In this document: one piece after another, positions 6,733-13,295 of the stretch
How the letters are laid out: the number at the start of each line of letters is the position of its first letter
Position numbering within the stretch: the stretch's first letter is position 1
Assembly: GCA_963627445.1 (NCBI GenBank)
Contig: CAVGBM010000031.1
Span: 1-14,863 of the forward strand
Length of the DNA: 14,863 bases
Reading direction: 5' to 3'
From: F23-B02 sp963627445
GTDB lineage: Bacteria > Bacillota > Clostridia > Oscillospirales > Oscillospiraceae
Made by a program: the position numbers and the translations under genes
Notes under the pieces: model-generated
The model's input: the letters and a program-made list of their open reading frames with translations, nothing else
What the model was told of the DNA's origin: nothing
Databases searched by the model: none

Positions 6733-6741
6733 GAGCGTTTT
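6712..6741 (-). terminator. Intrinsic terminator of the secA-pgeF-SBP-cdd-lysR operon
   Basis: AAAACGC (6741-6735), a T:G wobble, CTTG, loop ACAC, CAAG, then GCGTTTT (6720-6714), with a run of six T in total (6717-6712). This gives about 12 paired positions with a tetraloop, placed 73 nt after the stop of the last gene. It overlaps the S10 promoter -35 and spacer. Confidence 0.7.
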
Positions 6742-6814
6742 CTGTGATTTTCGTAGAAATTTTTGATTAATTTTTGTGCAAAGCTCACTACGACTATACA
6801 TTATAATATATTGG

Positions 6815-7072
6815 CTATATATTGCGCACGTCGTCGGCGATCTCGTCGGCGAGCTTAAGAAGCTCGGGGGCACGCTCTAAAAGGCGCTCGCCGGCCTCCG
6901 TCAGGCCGAAAACACGGTTAGTTCGGTCAAAAAGGCTCACGCCGAGCTCGGCTTCGAGCGATGAAACGGCGCGGCTCACGGTCGAGTGGCTTACGAACAT
7001 GCGGTGCGCCGCAGCGGTGAAGCTTTTTGTGCGCGCGACCTCAAGAAAGGCTCTTAATTGCTCAAGCTCCAT
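6815..7072 (-). CDS. LysR-type helix-turn-helix protein lacking the effector domain
   Basis: The 85-residue product is the N-terminal winged helix-turn-helix of a LysR-type regulator plus part of the linker helix: MELEQLRAFLEVARTKSFTA, AAHRMFVSHSTVSRAVSSLE, LGVSLFDRTNRVFGLTEAGE. Typical LysR proteins are about 300 residues with a periplasmic-binding-like effector domain; that whole domain is missing and the frame stops at TAG. No remnant of it is visible in the 70 nt before the terminator. The ATG is one base after the cdd stop with no strong ribosome binding site, so translation is probably coupled to cdd. It is either a stand-alone DNA-binding protein or a truncated gene. Confidence 0.8.
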   Translation of the reverse strand: MELEQLRAFLEVARTKSFTAAAHRMFVSHSTVSRAVSSLEAELGVSLFDRTNRVFGLTEAGERLLERAPELLKLADEIADDVRNI

Positions 7073-7073
7073 C

Positions 7074-7460
7074 TTAATAATTAAAGGTATGCGGCATGAG
7101 CTCGCGCAGGCGGTAGCTCACATAGCGGCCGTCGGCTCGGGAGGCCAGCACCTCAATGTCGCCATGGGGGTCAAACTCCGAAAGAAACTGGCGGCACGAG
7201 CCGCAGGGCATGCAGTAGCCCTCGCTTTCGGCATAAATGGCGATGCGGACAAACTCGCGATAGCCCTCGCTGACCGCCTTGACGCAGGCGGTGCGCTCGG
7301 CGCAGATCGTGTCGCCCAGAGCGGCATTCTCGACATTGCAGCCGGTGAACACCTGTCCTCCCTTGCACTCAAGTGCGGCACCCACCGCAAATCGCGAGTA
7401 TGGCACATATGCTTTTTTCGATGCTTCTCTCGCTCTGGCCAGCAGTTCCTTATCAGTCAT
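7074..7460 (-). CDS. cdd: Cytidine deaminase
   Basis: Hydrolytic deamination of cytidine and deoxycytidine to uridine and deoxyuridine, in cytosolic pyrimidine salvage. The 128-residue product matches the short homotetrameric class. It has YVPYSRFAVGAAL (18-30), substrate-binding NVEN (42-45), the catalytic motif CAERTA with zinc ligand Cys53 and catalytic Glu55, and PCGSCRQ with zinc ligands Cys86 and Cys89. All key residues are present. The start at 7460 has CGGAG 7 nt upstream. It lies 30 nt after the solute-binding protein gene, and the short gap contains the palindrome CCGCAACTTGCGG (7477-7489). Confidence 0.96.
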   Translation of the reverse strand: MTDKELLARAREASKKAYVPYSRFAVGAALECKGGQVFTGCNVENAALGDTICAERTACVKAVSEGYREFVRIAIYAESEGYCMPCGSCRQFLSEFDPHGDIEVLASRADGRYVSYRLRELMPHTFNY

Positions 7461-7490
7461 GCCAATTCTCCGTTCCGCCGCAAGTTGCGG

Positions 7491-9095
7491 TCATTTATTT
7501 GTATCGTCTGTTTTTTGGACGACCTCGCCAAAGGTCACCTTCCAATTCTGCACATTCAGCAGGGGATTGTTTTCGCAGGCCTTTATGCCCTCGATGACAC
7601 CGCGGTGGGTTATCATCTGATGCTTTTCAAAGCACAGGGGGATGATGTAGCCCTTATTGACGATCTGTGCGCACATGTTTGCGCAGGCATCCTTTCTGCC
7701 GGTATCGTCGGCAGCAAGGTAGCTGTCTATAAGCTCCATGAGCGTGGTGTCGTTGACATTACCGTAATTGAGCTTGCCCTCGGGCTTAAACAGCGTCGTC
7801 AGGTCGAAGTCGGGGTTTAGTCTCACCTCGGCATAGTAAAGGTCGAAGTTGCGCGCATCCAGTGCGTCAATATAGTCAGACCATGCAAGCTCGCGCACCG
7901 TGACCTTGATGCCGAGCGTCGCCATGTCCTCGGCAAATTTATGCGCAACATTGGTCTTTATGCTGCTGGCGCTGCAAACGACGAAGTTGAGGTCGATCTT
8001 CCTGATCTCCTCGCCGACCTTCATCTCGAGCAGACCGTCCTCGTCATAGTCCTTGAGACCCATGTTGCCGAGGATCTCCTGCACCTGCTTGAGGTCGTAC
8101 TTAAACTGCTTTGCGTAGCTTTCGCTGTAAAACGAGCAGGCGGGGCTCACAGGCAGCGCAGCCTCCAGCGCAAAGCCGCTGAACTGCTCGACTAAGCTTG
8201 CGCGGTCAAAGGCGTAGTTGAGGGCAAAGCGCAGGCCGTCGTAGCTGAGCTCGCCCGTCTCGGTGTTCGTGCCGATGTAGTGGAAATTCGTTGTATTGTA
8301 GCCTCTTATCTCGTTCGAGCTGCCGTAGCCGAGATTTGTCGGCGCGCTGGGGTCGTTCATGACGATATCCAGAAGCGAATCCTCAAAGGCCGAGATCGTC
8401 AAGTCGACGGTATTGTACTCCTTGAGGTAGATCACATCCAGCGGAAGCGTCGAGGCGTTGGGGTACTTGTCAAACTTCAGCAGCGACTGATGGTCGTCCG
8501 CATATTTGTACGGGCCGGTGCCGTCGGGATAATCATCCTTGTAGCTGCCGTTTTTGATAACGGGTATCGCCAAAAGGTTCGGCAGCAGCATATCGGCCTT
8601 GCTCAGCGTGACCGAGAAGGTCTTTTCGTCGTTTGCGCCGCAGCCGATGACATAGTTGAGCCTTTTTGAAAAGCGCTCGGAGTTAACGGCGATATTCAGC
8701 GAATACGCCACATCCTTTGCAGTCATCTGCTCGCCGTTATGGAAGCGGCGCGAGGTGTCAACAGTGAACACCCAATGCACGCCGTCCTCGGTCTTCCACT
8801 CGGTTATGACATTGGAGCTTGCCTCATAATTGTTGTTTACCTCTATCATATTCTCGTACACGAGGTTGCATACGAGCTGATTGTTCGTATTCGTGGCTAT
8901 CATGGGGTTCATGCTGTGCTTACTGCTGTAATTGAGCGTAAACACATCATCGGCAGCGACGGATTTGGTGATATCCTTACCGCCGGTCTCACCCTTTATA
9001 TAGTCCTCCTCGGCGGCATTGCCGCAGGCGCACACGGACAGCACCATGACCGCCGCAAGCAGCATCGCCGTTAATTTCTTTGCTTTTGTTGCCAT
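7491..9095 (-). CDS. ABC transporter substrate-binding lipoprotein, family 5 (peptide/nickel type)
   Basis: An extracellular solute-binding protein that would hand oligopeptides or a similar ligand to an ABC permease. The 534-residue product starts with a lysine-containing, hydrophobic lipoprotein signal (residues 1-23) ending VCA before Cys24, the probable lipidated cysteine; a Cys at -2 of the lipobox is atypical. Family 5 marks include FHNGEQMTAKDVAYS (118-132) and TGPYKY (193-198), followed by the ligand-contact lobe with LRFALNYAFDRASLVEQF. The start at 9095 has AAAGGA 6 nt upstream, just after the pgeF stop. No permease or ATPase gene is in the window, so the partner transporter and ligand are unknown. 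Confidence 0.92.
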   Translation of the reverse strand: MATKAKKLTAMLLAAVMVLSVCACGNAAEEDYIKGETGGKDITKSVAADDVFTLNYSSKHSMNPMIATNTNNQLVCNLVYENMIEVNNNYEASSNVITEWKTEDGVHWVFTVDTSRRFHNGEQMTAKDVAYSLNIAVNSERFSKRLNYVIGCGANDEKTFSVTLSKADMLLPNLLAIPVIKNGSYKDDYPDGTGPYKYADDHQSLLKFDKYPNASTLPLDVIYLKEYNTVDLTISAFEDSLLDIVMNDPSAPTNLGYGSSNEIRGYNTTNFHYIGTNTETGELSYDGLRFALNYAFDRASLVEQFSGFALEAALPVSPACSFYSESYAKQFKYDLKQVQEILGNMGLKDYDEDGLLEMKVGEEIRKIDLNFVVCSASSIKTNVAHKFAEDMATLGIKVTVRELAWSDYIDALDARNFDLYYAEVRLNPDFDLTTLFKPEGKLNYGNVNDTTLMELIDSYLAADDTGRKDACANMCAQIVNKGYIIPLCFEKHQMITHRGVIEGIKACENNPLLNVQNWKVTFGEVVQKTDDTNK

Positions 9096-9106
9096 AGCTT
9101 ATCCTT

Positions 9107-9898
9107 TCAGCCGAGCATAATGGCGGCCGCCATGCTGCCCCGAACGCCGTTTGTGCCTCTGTGCGACCAGTATTTGTCCGGGCTGCACATCGTGCACTCG
9201 GACGATACGTCGATATTCTCGGGCAAAAGCCCCAGCTGCAGCAGTCTTCGCTCGTTTGCGCCGCGCAGGTCGACATGGGTCTTGCCGTTCGGTCTTTTCT
9301 CGAAAAGTCCGTCGACATCGCCGCCAAGATACCGCGTCACCGCCTCGGGGACATCGTCGTCGCACTCAAAGCAGCACTTGCCTATCGATGCGCCGATGGC
9401 CGCATGGATATTCTCGGCCTTTGCACCGAGCCTTATCATATTATCCACCGCAGCGCCGAGGATATCCGCCACCGAGCTTTTCCAGCCGCAGTGGACAGCG
9501 CCGATAACGCCGGCCTTCTCATCGTGCAGCAGCACGGGGACGCAGTCGGCAATGTATATCATAAGCGGCAGGTTCTTTTGAGCTGTCACGAGCCCGTCGG
9601 CCGAATACGGTGTCTGCGTGCCGAGGGTGTGGCGGTCTTTATCGCCCGCGATGATGACGGTCTTTTCGTGCACCTGCCTTGTGACGACAAAGTCGTTTTC
9701 CGTGCAGCCGAAAATTTCACCGGCGAGGCGATAATTTTCACGCACGCATTCGGGGTCGTCGCCGCGGTTTTCGCCGAAGTTCCACGACGACCACACGCCC
9801 CCGCTCACGCCGCCGAGGCGGGTCGTGAACATGTGGCGCGCGGAAATTTTATCGCTTACCATGTAGATGCAGTTTTTATGCTGTTGCTGAGTGAACAT
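9107..9898 (-). CDS. pgeF: PgeF/YfiH-family multicopper-oxidase-like (laccase domain) protein
   Basis: The family includes purine nucleoside phosphorylase/adenosine deaminase activities and, in E. coli, an editing role in peptidoglycan precursor synthesis; the activity here is inferred from family. The 263-residue product has RQVHE (His77), ADCVPVLL (Cys119) and AVHCGWKSS (His136), the three conserved metal ligands, then IGASIGKCCFE and CTMCSPDKYWSHRGTNGVRG near the C-terminus. The start at 9898 is preferred over the upstream ATG at 9961 because AGGAG lies 5 nt before it and the extra 21 residues do not resemble the family. It follows secA by 72 nt. Confidence 0.94.
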   Translation of the reverse strand: MFTQQQHKNCIYMVSDKISARHMFTTRLGGVSGGVWSSWNFGENRGDDPECVRENYRLAGEIFGCTENDFVVTRQVHEKTVIIAGDKDRHTLGTQTPYSADGLVTAQKNLPLMIYIADCVPVLLHDEKAGVIGAVHCGWKSSVADILGAAVDNMIRLGAKAENIHAAIGASIGKCCFECDDDVPEAVTRYLGGDVDGLFEKRPNGKTHVDLRGANERRLLQLGLLPENIDVSSECTMCSPDKYWSHRGTNGVRGSMAAAIMLG

Positions 9899-9929
9899 TG
9901 GGTCTCCTATTACTAAACTGTTTAAGCTG

Positions 9930-9963
9930 TTTTGAGCAGAAGCAACGCCGCCACGGCTCAAAA
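9930..9963 (-). repeat. Inverted repeat in the secA-pgeF gap
   Basis: TTTTGAGC (9963-9956 on the transcript) and GCTCAAAA (9937-9930) are a perfect 8-bp inverted repeat around an 18-nt loop. No U-run follows, so it is not a normal terminator. It may be an mRNA processing or stability element between secA and pgeF. Confidence 0.4.
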
Positions 9964-9970
9964 AGACCGC

Positions 9971-12745
9971 TTATTTGTCGTTGCTGCCGCAGCATTCCTT
10001 GTACTTGAGTCTGCGGGAGCCGTCGGGCTTCATCTTGCCGCAGGGGCAGGGATCGTTGCGGCCGGGCTTGGGAGCCTTCTTGATGGGCTTTTTCTTGACC
10101 GGCTCGCCGCCAACATTGGCAGCCTGATTCTTGGACACGGCCTTGCGCTCTATAGCCTGCTCCTTGCGGACGCGGATGGTGTAGATCCTGCGGACGGTCT
10201 CCTCGCGGATGCCGTTTATCATGGCCTCGAACATGTCGAAGCCCTCCTGCTTGTACGCGTCGATGGGCTTTATGTTGCCGTAGCCGCGCAGGCCGATGCC
10301 GCGCTTGAGCTCTGCCATTGCGTCGATGTGATCCATCCAATACTCGTCGACGACGCGCAGCATGACAACGCGCTCGATCTCGCGCATGATGGGAACGCCG
10401 TTCGGGTCAAGGCCGAACTCGGCCTCCCTTTCGGCGTAGACACGGCGGGCAGCCTCGCTCACAGCGTCGATTATCTTATCCGCCTTGGCCTTGCCGCCGA
10501 GAGATTCCATGGTTATCTCGCCGCGTCTGAGGAAGTACTTTTCAAACGGGGCGACGACCTCGTTAAGATGCTCCTGATTTTCCGCAGCGCCGCCTGCAAG
10601 AGCGTCATTCACCGTCGAGGAGATAAACTCGGATATCATCTTATCGATGCTTTCACGGATATCCTCGCCGTCGAGCACCTTGCGGCGCTCATCATATATA
10701 ATGTTACGCTGAGTGTTCATGACATCGTCGTACTCCAGGACCGACTTACGGGTCTGGAAGTTGCGGCTCTCAACGGTCTTCTGCGCCTGCTCGATGGCGT
10801 TGGACAGCATCTTATGATCAAGCGGAGTGTCCTCGTCAACACCGAGGGTCTCCATCATGTTCATCATTCGCTCCGAGCCGAACAGACGCATAACGTCGTC
10901 GGTCATGGCGATGAAGAAGCGGCTCTCGCCCGGGTCGCCCTGACGGCCGGAACGGCCGCGCAGCTGATTGTCGATACGGCGGGACTCGTGGCGCTCGGTG
11001 CCGCAGATGAACAGGCCGCCGGCTGCTCTGACCTTCTCGGCCTCCTCGCTGCAGACCACCTTGTGCGCATCCATGCGCTCGCGGAACATGGCTCTTGCCT
11101 TGAGTATCTCCTCATCGTCCGTTTCGGCATAGCCTGTTGCCTCGGCGATGACCTCGTCGGTGAAGCCGGCTTTGCGCAGGTCGTTCTTTGCAAGATACTC
11201 TGCGTTACCGCCGAGCATGATATCGGTACCACGGCCTGCCATGTTCGTTGCGATGGTGACAGCGCCGAACTTGCCTGCCTGAGCGACGATCTCCGCTTCC
11301 TTCTCGTGGTGCTTGGCGTTGAGGACATTGTGCTTGATGCCGCGCTTTCTGAGAAGGCCGGACAGGTACTCGCTCTTTTCGATGGAGATGGTGCCGACCA
11401 GCACGGGCTGACCCTTTTCGTGGCACTCGATTATCTGCTCGATGATGGCCTTATTCTTGCCGACATCGTTTTTGAACACGACATCGGGGTGGTCGATCCT
11501 CGCGACGGGCTTGTTCGTGGGTATCTCGACGATATCCAGCTGATATATAGCCGCAAACTCCTCGGCCTCGGTGACCGCGGTACCGGTCATGCCGGAGAGC
11601 TTTTCATAAAGTCTGAAGTAGTTCTGGAATGTGATGGTCGCAAGAGTCTTATTCTCGCGCTGGACATCGACATGCTCCTTGGCCTCAATGGCCTGATGCA
11701 GACCCTCGCTGTAGCGGCGGCCGAGCATGATACGGCCGGTGAACTCGTCAACGATAAGTATCTCGCCGTCTTTTACGACATAGTCGATGTCGCGCTTCAT
11801 GATGCCGTGGGCACGCAGCGCCTGATTGATATGGTGCGTGAGGGTGGAGTTTTCGATATCGGCGTAGTTTTCAAGGTTAAACGCCTTTTCGGCCTTCTCA
11901 ACGCCCCTTGCGGTGAGCGTCGCAGTTCTCGCCTTCTCGTCGACAACATAGTCTGCGTCGATGTTCTCGTCCTCTTCCTCCTTGGAGTCGGTGGTGGCGT
12001 AGACCTTAACCTTGAGCCTTGAGACGAAGTCGTCTGCCTGACGGTAGAGATCGGTGCTTTCGTCGCCCTGGCCGGAAATGATAAGCGGCGTTCTGGCCTC
12101 ATCGATAAGTATGGAGTCGACCTCGTCGACGATGGCGAACACATGGCCACGCTGAACCATGTTTTCCTTATATATGGCCATGTTGTCACGCAGATAGTCA
12201 AAGCCCATCTCGTTATTCGTGCCGTAGGTGATGTCGGCGTTGTATGCCGCCTGACGCTCATCGTTGTTAAGGCCGTGGACGATAAGTCCGACGGAAAGAC
12301 CCATGAAGCGGTGCACCTTGCCCATCCACTCGCTGTCGCGGCGGGCAAGATAGTCGTTGACGGTGACGATGTGCACGCCCTCGCCTGTCAGGGCATTGAG
12401 GTATGCAGGCAGGACGGCAACGAGGGTCTTGCCTTCGCCGGTCTTCATCTCGGCGATGCGTCCCTGATGCAGGACGATGCCGCCGATAAGCTGCACTCTG
12501 AACGGCTTCATGCCGAGGACACGCCATGCAGCCTCTCGCACTGCGGCAAACGCCTCGGGAAGCAGAGCGTCGAGGTCTTCGCCGCCCTGATAGCGCCGCT
12601 TGAACTCCTCCGTCTTTGCCCGAAGCTCCTCATCGCTCAGCGCCTGAAACTGGGGTTCAAGCGCCTCGATCTTGTCGACTATCGGGTATATCCTCTTAAG
12701 CTCACGGTCGGTGTGACTGCCGAATAATTTACCTAAAAAGCTCAT
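9971..12745 (-). CDS. secA: Preprotein translocase motor ATPase SecA
   Basis: SecA drives secretory proteins through SecYEG by ATP hydrolysis at the inner face of the membrane. The 924-residue product begins MSFLGKLFGSHTDRELKR. It has Walker A MKTGEGKT (100-107), the preprotein cross-linking region after NDYLARRDSEWMG (130-142), the DEAD-like DEVD (207-210), then the second nucleotide domain with GRGTDIMLGG and QLRGRSGRQGDPG. It ends in a basic linker and a Cys-rich SEC-C tail (Cys900, Cys902, Cys918, Cys919). The start at 12745 has AAAGG 8 nt upstream; an in-frame start 12 codons earlier is not supported. It is the first gene of its operon. Confidence 0.98.
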   Translation of the reverse strand: MSFLGKLFGSHTDRELKRIYPIVDKIEALEPQFQALSDEELRAKTEEFKRRYQGGEDLDALLPEAFAAVREAAWRVLGMKPFRVQLIGGIVLHQGRIAEMKTGEGKTLVAVLPAYLNALTGEGVHIVTVNDYLARRDSEWMGKVHRFMGLSVGLIVHGLNNDERQAAYNADITYGTNNEMGFDYLRDNMAIYKENMVQRGHVFAIVDEVDSILIDEARTPLIISGQGDESTDLYRQADDFVSRLKVKVYATTDSKEEEDENIDADYVVDEKARTATLTARGVEKAEKAFNLENYADIENSTLTHHINQALRAHGIMKRDIDYVVKDGEILIVDEFTGRIMLGRRYSEGLHQAIEAKEHVDVQRENKTLATITFQNYFRLYEKLSGMTGTAVTEAEEFAAIYQLDIVEIPTNKPVARIDHPDVVFKNDVGKNKAIIEQIIECHEKGQPVLVGTISIEKSEYLSGLLRKRGIKHNVLNAKHHEKEAEIVAQAGKFGAVTIATNMAGRGTDIMLGGNAEYLAKNDLRKAGFTDEVIAEATGYAETDDEEILKARAMFRERMDAHKVVCSEEAEKVRAAGGLFICGTERHESRRIDNQLRGRSGRQGDPGESRFFIAMTDDVMRLFGSERMMNMMETLGVDEDTPLDHKMLSNAIEQAQKTVESRNFQTRKSVLEYDDVMNTQRNIIYDERRKVLDGEDIRESIDKMISEFISSTVNDALAGGAAENQEHLNEVVAPFEKYFLRRGEITMESLGGKAKADKIIDAVSEAARRVYAEREAEFGLDPNGVPIMREIERVVMLRVVDEYWMDHIDAMAELKRGIGLRGYGNIKPIDAYKQEGFDMFEAMINGIREETVRRIYTIRVRKEQAIERKAVSKNQAANVGGEPVKKKPIKKAPKPGRNDPCPCGKMKPDGSRRLKYKECCGSNDK

Positions 12746-12786
12746 TGTTTTTGCCTTTCGTACTTTGAAATAATTATACATTGTGC

Positions 12787-12795
12787 ATTATAGCA
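12787..12795 (-). promoter_or_regulatory. secA promoter, extended -10
   Basis: TGCTATAAT (12795-12787) is a perfect -10 box with the extended TGn motif. The region 17 bp upstream of it is only TTTTTT (12815-12810), a poor -35, so recognition would depend on the extended -10. Predicted transcription start is near 12780, giving a leader of about 35 nt before secA. Confidence 0.6.
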
Positions 12796-12851
12796 TATAA
12801 TTGTGAATAAAAAAAGAGAAATAAGCGTCAAGTATGCAACAAATTCCGCAT

Positions 12852-12882
12852 TTTGCAAATGTGTCATCACATTTTGGGCAAA
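12852..12882. repeat. Inverted repeat between divergent secA and DUF6487 promoters
   Basis: TTTGC-AAATGTG (12852-12863), loop TCAT, CACATTT (12868-12874), 3-nt bulge TGG, GCAAA (12878-12882). The 7-bp core is perfect and the outer 5 bp pairs across the bulge. It ends 14 bp upstream of the -35 box of the plus-strand small gene and lies upstream of the secA promoter, a plausible operator position. No T-run follows on either strand. Confidence 0.45.
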
Positions 12883-12896
12883 TTGGACTATTTTGT

Positions 12897-12925
12897 TTGA
12901 TTTTTCTTGCGGTGTCTTGTATAAT
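12897..12925 (+). promoter_or_regulatory. Promoter of the DUF6487-type gene
   Basis: TTGATT (12897-12902), a 17-bp spacer, and a perfect TATAAT (12920-12925). Predicted transcription start is near 12932, about 26 nt before the ATG. Confidence 0.7.
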
Positions 12926-12957
12926 TTTGTTATAAAGCAGAAAGGAGTTGTTTCTTG

Positions 12958-13182
12958 ATGAATTGTCCGTATTGTCAGCAGGAGATGGCCGCAGGCTATA
13001 TCCAAAGCTCGAGGATGCTCGTGTGGGACAGGAAGCTGCTCTCCGGCGCAATCACTCCGGCACACGGCAGCGACGGGATGATCCTCACCAAACGCTTTCA
13101 CCTTTCCAAAGCATTCGCAATAAGCTCCCACTACTGCAAAAGCTGCAATGTCCTGATATCAAAACTTGACGACGAGGAATGA
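12958..13182 (+). CDS. Small two-CxxC zinc-ribbon-like protein (DUF6487 type)
   Basis: A 74-residue protein of unknown function. CPYC at the N-terminus (Cys3, Cys6) and CKSC near the C-terminus (Cys60, Cys63) form two CxxC pairs, suggesting a zinc ribbon. The segment MAAGYIQSSRMLVW resembles the GYIQSSR core of DUF6487 proteins in Firmicutes (recalled, not searched). No signal peptide or membrane segment, so cytosolic. The start is ATG at 12958 with AAAGGAG 10 nt upstream; a TTG at 12955 would be 7 nt away and adds one residue. It is monocistronic, with its own promoter and a terminator overlapping its stop codon. Confidence 0.85.
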   Translation: MNCPYCQQEMAAGYIQSSRMLVWDRKLLSGAITPAHGSDGMILTKRFHLSKAFAISSHYCKSCNVLISKLDDEE

Positions 13183-13208
13183 TCCTGAACACAGGCTCAT
13201 TCCTTTTT
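13176..13208 (+). terminator. Intrinsic terminator of the DUF6487-type gene
   Basis: GGAATGA (13176-13182) pairs with TCATTCC (13197-13203), with an inner CCTG/CAGG stem and AACA loop after one mismatch, followed by TTTTT. The 5' arm contains the stop codon TGA (13180-13182). Confidence 0.85.
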
Positions 13209-13227
13209 AATTTTGGCGGTAATTTAA

Positions 13228-13257
13228 TTGACAGCGGGCGGGGCGGCGGTATATAAT
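13228..13257 (+). promoter_or_regulatory. Promoter of the DUF1846 gene
   Basis: A perfect TTGACA (13228-13233), an 18-bp very G-rich spacer, and a perfect TATAAT (13252-13257). Predicted transcription start is near 13264, giving a leader of about 32 nt. Confidence 0.75.
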
Positions 13258-13295
13258 TTTGGTTTGTAATTACGGAGATAAAGAGGATAAAGAAC

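Noticed and set aside
6815..6840. AT-rich inverted repeat AATATAT-N5-ATATATT at the end of the lysR fragment as a terminator
   Set aside because: The stem is purely A/T with no U-run after it. The GC-containing hairpin at 6712-6741 is a far better terminator.
9899..9961. Upstream start of the PgeF-family gene giving 21 more residues
   Set aside because: The extra residues do not look like the family, they cover the inverted repeat, and a good AGGAG lies just before the ATG at 9898.
9932..12022. Long plus-strand open frame (696 codons) opposite secA
   Set aside because: It is fully antisense to secA, which has all conserved motifs. The Leu/Ala/Asp-rich translation looks like a mirrored frame and no ribosome binding site was seen.
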